Below, in pieces: positions 58,298 through 64,000 of a DNA stretch of 64,000 nucleotides. The translations under genes were made by a program, and so were the position numbers. Below the pieces are notes generated by a model that was given only the letters and a program-made list of their open reading frames with translations, had not been told where the DNA came from and did no database searches. How positions within the stretch are numbered: position 1 is the first letter of the stretch; each line of letters begins with the position of its first letter. The stretch spans positions 5,084,001-5,148,000 of the forward strand of contig NZ_CP065958.1 in the NCBI RefSeq assembly GCF_041270065.1, read 5' to 3'. The stretch comes from Streptomyces fradiae (lineage in GTDB: Bacteria; Actinomycetota; Actinomycetes; Streptomycetales; Streptomycetaceae).

Positions 58298-58995
58298 GCC
58301 GCCCACTCCGCGTCGCGCACCGCGCCGTCGCGGACCACGATCTCGCGGTCGGAGTAGGCGGCGACCCGGGCCTCGTGGGTGACCAGGACGACGGCGGCGC
58401 CGGTGTCCCGGGAGGCGTCGGTGAGCAGGGACATGACCCGCTCGCCGTTGAGCGAGTCGAGGGCGCCGGTCGGCTCGTCGGCGAAGATCACGCGCGGGGC
58501 GGTGACGAGCGCGCGGGCCACGGCGACCCGCTGGCCCTGGCCGCCGGATATCTCCCCGGGGCGCTTTCCGGCCACGTCCTCGACCTCCAGGCGGGTCAGC
58601 CAGTCGTGGGCCCGCTGCTCGGCGGCCCGGCGCCGCTCGCCGTTCAGGCGCAGCGGCAGGGCGACGTTCTCGACGCAGGTCAGCTCAGGCACCAGCTGCC
58701 CGAACTGGAAGACGAAGCCGAAGTCGGAGCGGCGCAGGGCGCTGCGCCCGGCGTCGCTCATCGCGGTGAGCTCGCGCCCGTCGTAGTGGATGGTCCCGGC
58801 GTCCGGGCGGACGATGCCGGCCAGACAGTGCAGCAGGGTCGACTTGCCGGAGCCCGAGGGGCCCATCACGGCGACGACCTCGCCGGCACGCAGCGAGAAG
58901 TCGGCGCCGGTCAGCGCCGGGGTCGGCCCGTAGGCCTTGTCGAGGCCGCTCGCGGCGAGCAGGGCGTTCGGACCGGCAGAGTGCTGGGCGCTCAT
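58294..58995 (-). CDS. ABC transporter ATP-binding protein, LolD/MacB-like
   Basis: The 233-residue ATPase has Walker A GPSGSGKST (about 44-52), a Q-loop FGFVFQFGQLVPELT, the signature EISGGQGQRVAVARAL, Walker B VIFADEP and an H-loop VTHEARVAAY. It energises the FtsX-type permease encoded immediately downstream. ATG 58995 overlaps the regulator stop by ATGA, so all three genes are coupled. Confidence 0.96.
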   Translation of the reverse strand: MSAQHSAGPNALLAASGLDKAYGPTPALTGADFSLRAGEVVAVMGPSGSGKSTLLHCLAGIVRPDAGTIHYDGRELTAMSDAGRSALRRSDFGFVFQFGQLVPELTCVENVALPLRLNGERRRAAEQRAHDWLTRLEVEDVAGKRPGEISGGQGQRVAVARALVTAPRVIFADEPTGALDSLNGERVMSLLTDASRDTGAAVVLVTHEARVAAYSDREIVVRDGAVRDAEWAA

Positions 58996-59516
58996 CGGCG
59001 GATCTCCTCGGCGAGCCGGTCCAGGCGGGCGGCGGTCAGTTCCAGCCAGCGCAGATCGGCCTCCAGGTGGAACAGGGCGTGGTCGCAGATCAGCTGGTCG
59101 GCGAGGTCGCCGTCCTTCTTGCGCCGGGTCAGCTCGCGCATCAGCCGCAGGTGCTCGGCGCGCTGGGTGTCCAGGATCTCGGCGGCGCCGCGCCCGGTGA
59201 GCAGGGCGAGCACGACCTTGGTGTAGAGGGTGGACTGGAGGTACGGCTCGGGCTTCTCGGGGCTGGCGAGCCACTGCTCGACATCGGTGATGCCGGCCTC
59301 GGTGATCGCGTACCGCTTGCGCTCCGGGCCGCCGCCGGCCTCGATGCCGTCGACCTCGACGAGGCCGTTCTTCAGGAGGCGGGACATGGTCGAGTAGACC
59401 TGCCCGTAGTGCAGCGGCCGGTCGTGGCCGAAGCGCTCGTCGAAGGCCCGCTTGAGGTCGTAACCGTGGCGCGGGCCGGACTCCAGGAGTCCGAGGAGGG
59501 TGTGACCGATGGACAT
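58992..59516 (-). CDS. PadR family transcriptional regulator of the ABC exporter
   Basis: The 174-residue protein has an N-terminal winged helix at about residues 1-80 (LLGLLESGPRHGYDLKRAFDERFG, YGQVYSTMSRLLKNGLVEVDG, RKRYAITEAG) and a C-terminal Vir/dimerisation helix at about 100-174. PadR proteins repress exporters and stress genes and respond to the exported drugs. ATG 59516 is 7 nt after TACAGT on the minus strand and may be leaderless; GTG 59525 is the alternative. It probably controls the whole operon. Confidence 0.92.
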   Translation of the reverse strand: MSIGHTLLGLLESGPRHGYDLKRAFDERFGHDRPLHYGQVYSTMSRLLKNGLVEVDGIEAGGGPERKRYAITEAGITDVEQWLASPEKPEPYLQSTLYTKVVLALLTGRGAAEILDTQRAEHLRLMRELTRRKKDGDLADQLICDHALFHLEADLRWLELTAARLDRLAEEIRR

Positions 59517-59558
59517 GTCCGTCACTGTACATGGGGTGTATACGCACGATGTATAGAG
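59517..59558 (-). promoter_or_regulatory. Promoter and repeated TATAC/TACA half-sites of the PadR-ABC operon
   Basis: This AT-rich island reads, on the minus strand, TATACATC, GTATACACC and ATGTACAGT as three related blocks spaced about 13-14 nt, with TACAGT as a -10 candidate just before the start. The repeated TATAC/GTATA pattern could be the PadR operator. Confidence 0.5.
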
Positions 59559-59808
59559 CCCTGGGCGTGGTCAACGGCCGCCCCGTACCCGGGCTTTACC
59601 CCTCGAACGCACAGACTGTGACCACCGGCACACAACCATCTCCGCCTGTGGAGCGTCGGTTCCGTCGGGGGTGGGTGCTGATTCTCACGCCCGGAAAAGC
59701 CGGATCGATCGCCCTTTGTCGTAATGGGCGGTGTTAGCTTTCCAAGCTGATTCGACGACGGACGACGGACGACCGACGACGAGCGGGACGAGCGGAGCGA
59801 ACGAGGAC

Positions 59809-62010
59809 ATGGGCCGAACAGGCAAGGGTCAGGCGGGGGAGCGCGGGCGCATACGCCGCCTCTTCACCTGGAAGAAGCTCCTGGGCACGTTCTTCGTGGG
59901 CTGCCTGCTCGCCATGGGCGCCTTCTACGTGCTGTACCTGATGGTCCCGGTCCCCACGGCCAACGCGGACGCGACCCTCCAGAGCAACGTCTACAAGTAC
60001 GCCAACGGCAAGGTGCTCGCCCGGACCGGCAAGATCAACCGCGAGATCGTGGGCCTGGAGAAGGTCCCGCTGGACGTCCAGCGCTCCTTCGTCGCCGCCG
60101 AGAACAAGACCTTCTACAAGGACAACGGCGTCGACATCAAGGGCACCGTCCGCGCCGCCTGGAACACCCTCACCGGCAAGGGCAAGCAGGGCGGCTCGAC
60201 GATCACCCAGCAGTACGTCAAGAACTACTACCTGAGCCAGGACCAGACGGCGAGCCGCAAGCTCAAGGAAATCGTCATCGCGCTCAAGGTCGACCAGAAC
60301 ATGAGCAAGAGCGAGATCCTGGCCGGCTACATCAACACCAGCTACTACGGCCGCAACGCCTACGGCATCCAGGCCGCCGCCCAGGCCTACTACGGCGTCG
60401 ACGCCACCAAGCTCAACGTCGCCCAGGGCGCCTACCTCGCCTCCGTGCTCCAGGCCCCCAGCCAGTACGACTGGACCTTCGCCGGCCCCGAGGGCCGCAA
60501 GCTCGTCGAGGCCCGCTGGAACTACGTCCTCGACAACATGGTCGACGAGGGCTGGCTGAACGCCGGCGAGCGCGCCGGGATGAAGTTCCCCGCCCCGCAG
60601 AAGCCCAAGGCGCCCAAGGGCATGAGCGGCCAGAGCGGCTACATCGTCGAGGCGGCGAACGCGGAGCTGATGCGCCAGGGCGTCAGCGAGGAGGACCTGA
60701 AGGCCGGCGGCTGGACGATCACCCTCAACATCGACGAGAAGAAGCAGAAGGCCCTCGTCAAGGCGGTCGACAAGCAGCTGGAGGCCAAGCTCGACCGCAA
60801 GGGCGACAAGAAGGACGCCACCGTCCAGGCCGGCGCCACCTCCGTCAACCCGAAGACCGGCGCGGTCGTCGCCATGTACGGCGGCATCGGCGCCACCGAG
60901 CACTGGACGAACAACGCCACCCGGCGCGACTACCAGCCCGCCTCCACCTTCAAGCCGCTCGTCCTCGCCTCCGCCCTGGACAACCACTCGGTGACCCAGG
61001 ACGGGCGGAAGATCGGCCTCGGCACGATCTACGACGGCACGAGCAAGCGCAAGGTCGTCGGCAGCGCCGTCGCCTTCGCCCCGGAGAACGAGGACGACCA
61101 GAACTACGGCCCGGTCACCGTACAGAAGGCCACCAACAGCTCGATCAACTCGGTCTACGCCCAGATGATCGTGGACGTCGGCCCCACCAAGGCCAAGCAG
61201 ACCGCCATCGGCCTCGGCATGAAGGACGGCAAGGACTTCGGCGCGACCCCCGCCATGTCCCTCGGCGTCATGGGCGCCTCCACCATGGACATGGCCGGCG
61301 CCTACGCGACCCTCGACAACCACGGCGTGAAGGTCACCCCGACCCTGGTGAAGTCCGCCGAGCACAAGGACCGCAAGGCCGACCCGGTGAAGTCCATCGG
61401 CGACCAGGTCATCAGCCGCGAGGCCGCCGACACCACCACCAAGGCCATGCAGGGCGTCGTCCAGTCCGGCTCCGGCACCCGCGCCGCCGGCGACTACGAG
61501 GCGGCCGGCAAGACCGGCACCTCCGAGAACAACCGCTCGGCCTGGTTCGTCGGCTACACCCCCGAACTCGTCACCGCCGTCGGCCTGTTCGGCGAGGACG
61601 TCAAGGGCAACCAGGTCACCCTGACCAACACCATCAACGTGGGCCGCGCCAACGGCGGCAAGACCCCGGCCGAGATCTGGGGCGCCTACACCACCACCGC
61701 CCTCGGCGGCGGCTCCAGCGCCTCCTTCGACCTGGAGACCGACGGCACCTCGGGCGGCGACACCGGCCTGCCGACGCCGACGGAGACCGCGAGCGACTCC
61801 CCGTCGCCGACCCCGACGGCCACCGGGGGCGCCAGCACCCCGCCGGAGCCGCCGACCCCGACCGGCACCACGCCGACGCAGCCGCCCACGTCGACCGCGA
61901 CGACCCCGCCGGAGCCGCCGACCCCGACCGGCACCAAGACGATCGAGCCGACGATCCAGCCGCCGCCGGACGGCACGGGCATCGTCGACAGCCGGCCCGG
62001 AGACCAGTGA
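59809..62010 (+). CDS. Bifunctional penicillin-binding protein (transglycosylase and transpeptidase)
   Basis: The 733-residue protein has one N-terminal transmembrane helix (about 21-45), a GT51 transglycosylase (about 70-250: FVAAENKTFYKDNGVD with the catalytic Glu, GGSTITQQYVKN) and a PBP transpeptidase (about 330-620: SxxK serine in PASTFKPL, SxN in NSSINSVY, KTGT). A roughly 95-residue Thr/Pro/Ser tail follows. It polymerises and cross-links peptidoglycan. ATG 59809 follows GAACGAGGAC. The Asp of the usual GT51 EDR motif reads Asn, a variant I believe is usual in streptomycete relatives. Confidence 0.95.
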   Translation: MGRTGKGQAGERGRIRRLFTWKKLLGTFFVGCLLAMGAFYVLYLMVPVPTANADATLQSNVYKYANGKVLARTGKINREIVGLEKVPLDVQRSFVAAENKTFYKDNGVDIKGTVRAAWNTLTGKGKQGGSTITQQYVKNYYLSQDQTASRKLKEIVIALKVDQNMSKSEILAGYINTSYYGRNAYGIQAAAQAYYGVDATKLNVAQGAYLASVLQAPSQYDWTFAGPEGRKLVEARWNYVLDNMVDEGWLNAGERAGMKFPAPQKPKAPKGMSGQSGYIVEAANAELMRQGVSEEDLKAGGWTITLNIDEKKQKALVKAVDKQLEAKLDRKGDKKDATVQAGATSVNPKTGAVVAMYGGIGATEHWTNNATRRDYQPASTFKPLVLASALDNHSVTQDGRKIGLGTIYDGTSKRKVVGSAVAFAPENEDDQNYGPVTVQKATNSSINSVYAQMIVDVGPTKAKQTAIGLGMKDGKDFGATPAMSLGVMGASTMDMAGAYATLDNHGVKVTPTLVKSAEHKDRKADPVKSIGDQVISREAADTTTKAMQGVVQSGSGTRAAGDYEAAGKTGTSENNRSAWFVGYTPELVTAVGLFGEDVKGNQVTLTNTINVGRANGGKTPAEIWGAYTTTALGGGSSASFDLETDGTSGGDTGLPTPTETASDSPSPTPTATGGASTPPEPPTPTGTTPTQPPTSTATTPPEPPTPTGTKTIEPTIQPPPDGTGIVDSRPGDQ

Positions 62011-62030
62011 CGCAGGCGTAGTCGACACGG

Positions 62031-62077
62031 AGGAGGCCGGACCCCTGGAGAGGGGTCCGGCCTCCTTCTTGTCTTTT
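62031..62077 (+). terminator. Rho-independent terminator after the penicillin-binding protein gene
   Basis: A perfect 16-bp stem (62031-62046 with 62051-62066), GGAG loop and T-rich TCTTGTCTTTT tail lie 21 bp beyond the stop. It also separates the convergent phosphatase gene. Confidence 0.92.
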
Positions 62078-62118
62078 CGTGTTCGTACGGTACGGCTCCG
62101 AGCGGTACGGCTCCGGGC

Positions 62119-63972
62119 TCAGCGCGTGGCCAGCTCGAACCACACCACCTTGCCGCCCGAAAGGCGCGTCGCGCCCCAGCGCCGGGCCAGCCGGTTCACC
62201 AGGAACAGGCCGCGGCCGCCCTCGTCGGTGTCCCGCGCCCGGCGCTGCCGGGGCAGCTGGGGCGAGTCGTCGCCGACCTCGCAGCGCAGCACGTCGGTGC
62301 GCAGCAGCCGCAGCGTCACCGGCCGCTCCGCGTACCGCACGGCGTTCGTCACCACCTCGCTGATCAGCAGCTCCACCGAGTCGGTGAGGTCCTCAAGATC
62401 CCAGCGGGCGAGCGCCCGGCGGGCCAGCCGGCGGGCCCGGCCCGGGGCCGCGTCCTCCGGTTCCAGGAACCAGTACGCCACGTCGCTCGGCGCGATCCCG
62501 TCGAAGCGGGCGGCGAGCAGCGCGATGTCGTCGTCCCGGTCGCCGGGCCCGAGCATGTCGAGCACGTCGTCGCACAGCGCCTCCAGCGGAGGCGAGTGGT
62601 CCGGGCCGGTGAGCTGGGCCGTCGCCGCGAGGCGCTCGCGCAGCTGCTCGATCCCGGTCCACACGTCGCGCAGCCGGGACTCCACCAGGCCGTCGGTGTA
62701 GAGCAGCAGCGTGGCTCCGGCGGGCGCGTCGAGCTCGACCGCCTCGAAGTCCACCCCGCCGACCCCGATCGGCGCGCCGGGCGGCACCCGCAGCACCTCG
62801 GCGCGGCCGCCCAGGTGGAGCAGTATCGGCGGCGGGTGGCCCGCGTTGGCGATGGTGATCCGGTGCGAGACCGGGTCGTACACCGCGTACATGCAGGTGG
62901 CCATGCGGTTCTCGCCGAGCCGCTGGGCCTGCTCGTCCAGGTGGTGCAGGACCTCCTGCGGCGGCAGGTCGAGCCCGGCCAGGGTCTGCGCGGTGGTGCG
63001 CAGTTGGCCCATGATCGCCGCCGAGGTCATGGAGTGGCCCATGACGTCGCCGACGACGAGCGCGACCCGGCTGCCCGGCAGCGGGATCGCGTCGTACCAG
63101 TCGCCGCCGACCCGGGCCGTCTCGGCCGCGGGAAGATAGCGGGAGGCGAGCCGCACGCCGGTGGGCTGCGGCAGCGAGTCGGGCAGCATGGTGCGCTGCA
63201 GCTCGTCCGCGATGTAGGCCTCGCGCCCGTAGAGCACGGCCTTGTCGATGCCGAGCGCGGTGTGGGTGGCCAGCTGGGCCGCCACGAGCAGGTCGTTCGG
63301 CTCGAAGCCGGCCCGCTCGGGGCGGCGCAGGAAGACCGCCGCGCCGATCACCCGGCGCCGCCCCCGCAGCGGCGCGAGTATGGCCCGGTGCCCCGGCGGC
63401 AGCGGGTGTTCCGGCCCGAGCAGCTCCGGCAGCGCCGCGCGGGCGGCCGGGGAGTCGCCGGGCACCGGCCGGACCCCGCGCAGCACCTCGGCGAGCGCGC
63501 TGCCCGAGCGGACCTCGCACAGCTCGGCGGCGGGCGTCGGGTCGGGGTCGGGGACGAGGACCAGCTCCTCGCCCTCCAGGTCCGTTAACCGCAGCCGGTC
63601 GGTGCGGCGCAGCCGCAGCACGAACGGCTCGGCCGGGCGCTCGTCGCCCACCGGCAGCGGGTCGCGCAGATAGACCAGGATCGCGTCGGAGAAGGTCGGG
63701 ACGGTCGCCCGGCACAGCCCGAGGACGATCTCGTCGAGGTCGAGGCCGCGCGCGATCCGCCGGGTCGCGGCGCCCACGAACCGCAGCCGGTCGCCCTCGC
63801 GGCGCGTGGCGGCGCCGTCGGGTCCGGCCGGACCGCCGCCCGGCGCGGGTGCGGGCACGGCGACGGCGGCCGCGGCCGCGCTCGTCGCCGCCTCCTGGCG
63901 GGGGCGAGTGCGTTCCTGCGGCCGGTCGGCCATGGCCTTGCGGCCTTCGTGGGAGGTGGGATGCTCCGTCAC
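62119..63972 (-). CDS. SpoIIE-type PP2C phosphatase with GAF and C-terminal ATP-binding domains
   Basis: The 617-residue protein has a GAF-like sensor (about 60-240), a SpoIIE/RsbU phosphatase (about 260-470: VGGDWYDAIPL, VGDVMGHS, ANAGHPPP, LLLYTDGLVESR, DDDIALLAARF with the metal Asp residues) and a RsbW-like HATPase domain (about 500-617: ELLISEVVTNAVRYAERPVTL, DEGGRGLFLVNRLARRWG). Such fusions control sigma factors through anti-anti-sigma phosphorylation. It contains an in-frame TTA leucine codon at codon 129 (63588-63586), a possible bldA dependence. The start is GTG 63972 or ATG 63933. Confidence 0.93.
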   Translation of the reverse strand: MTEHPTSHEGRKAMADRPQERTRPRQEAATSAAAAAVAVPAPAPGGGPAGPDGAATRREGDRLRFVGAATRRIARGLDLDEIVLGLCRATVPTFSDAILVYLRDPLPVGDERPAEPFVLRLRRTDRLRLTDLEGEELVLVPDPDPTPAAELCEVRSGSALAEVLRGVRPVPGDSPAARAALPELLGPEHPLPPGHRAILAPLRGRRRVIGAAVFLRRPERAGFEPNDLLVAAQLATHTALGIDKAVLYGREAYIADELQRTMLPDSLPQPTGVRLASRYLPAAETARVGGDWYDAIPLPGSRVALVVGDVMGHSMTSAAIMGQLRTTAQTLAGLDLPPQEVLHHLDEQAQRLGENRMATCMYAVYDPVSHRITIANAGHPPPILLHLGGRAEVLRVPPGAPIGVGGVDFEAVELDAPAGATLLLYTDGLVESRLRDVWTGIEQLRERLAATAQLTGPDHSPPLEALCDDVLDMLGPGDRDDDIALLAARFDGIAPSDVAYWFLEPEDAAPGRARRLARRALARWDLEDLTDSVELLISEVVTNAVRYAERPVTLRLLRTDVLRCEVGDDSPQLPRQRRARDTDEGGRGLFLVNRLARRWGATRLSGGKVVWFELATR

Positions 63973-64000
63973 GCCTGGGATTCCGTCCGTCCGGGCCGGT

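Overview
The window is chromosomal DNA of a high-GC Gram-positive actinomycete, almost certainly a Streptomyces. Third-codon GC is extreme, many genes start with GTG, start/stop overlaps (ATGA, GTGA) are common, and TTA codons are nearly absent. The families present are also streptomycete: an abaA/whiJ-type regulatory locus, a chitinase with a DasR-like site, ahpCD/oxyR, and a Tad pilus locus without an outer-membrane secretin. No tRNA, rRNA, CRISPR array or prophage was seen. The window reads as core chromosome with a few mobile or repetitive intrusions.

Layout. 1-3.2 kb: the tail of an acyltransferase, a hemolysin-III (PAQR) membrane protein and GTP-dependent PEP carboxykinase. 3.2-9.2 kb: a secreted poly-gamma-glutamate hydrolase-like protein and a tightly overlapping four-gene operon (solute-binding-like protein, TelA, lipoprotein with solute-binding and VWA domains, XpaC-like membrane protein). 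9.3-14.2 kb: alanine-type aminotransferase, MptB-like mannosyltransferase, and an alpha/beta hydrolase with an HxlR regulator behind a perfect 22-bp palindrome. 14.2-19.6 kb: a D-amino-acid module (N-acyl-D-amino-acid deacylase and PLP deaminase facing a PfkB kinase, IclR regulator and RidA); the kinase gene carries an in-frame repeat insertion. 19.7-23.6 kb: a small protein and a Ser/Thr kinase sharing one domain, then a GH18 chitinase.

23.8-33.6 kb: a Tad/Flp-type pilus cluster (zinc-ribbon protein, CpaB, CpaE, two TadE-like pseudopilins, TadA ATPase, TadB, TadC, LuxR-type regulator, Flp-like pilin, TadG-like protein that seems to use a CTG start, lipoprotein, OmpA-domain protein). A candidate prepilin peptidase lies about 7 kb downstream. 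33.6-35.4 kb: an abaA/whiJ-like locus (DUF397 protein, XRE/DUF5753 regulator, divergent ATP-binding protein). 35.4-37.2 kb: two roughly 370-bp inverted repeats flanking a VOC protein gene and a small gene. 37.3-42.6 kb: a nuclease-like protein, membrane glycosyltransferase-like proteins, a DUF192 protein and the prepilin peptidase.

42.9-49.8 kb: aldo/keto reductase, UppS, PhoH with PIN domain, an SLT-domain protein with a long leader, an AI-2E family transporter and an anchored protein. 49.9-53.6 kb: the ahpC-ahpD peroxide operon and oxyR, separated by a solo TnpB (IS200/IS605-type) element whose right end abuts the oxyR leader. 53.6-64 kb: a secreted flavin L-amino-acid-oxidase-like enzyme, a PadR-controlled ABC exporter, a bifunctional penicillin-binding protein and a SpoIIE-type phosphatase with one in-frame TTA codon.

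A recurring trait is a -10-like hexamer 5-8 nt before the start codon with no ribosome binding site, which suggests many leaderless transcripts.
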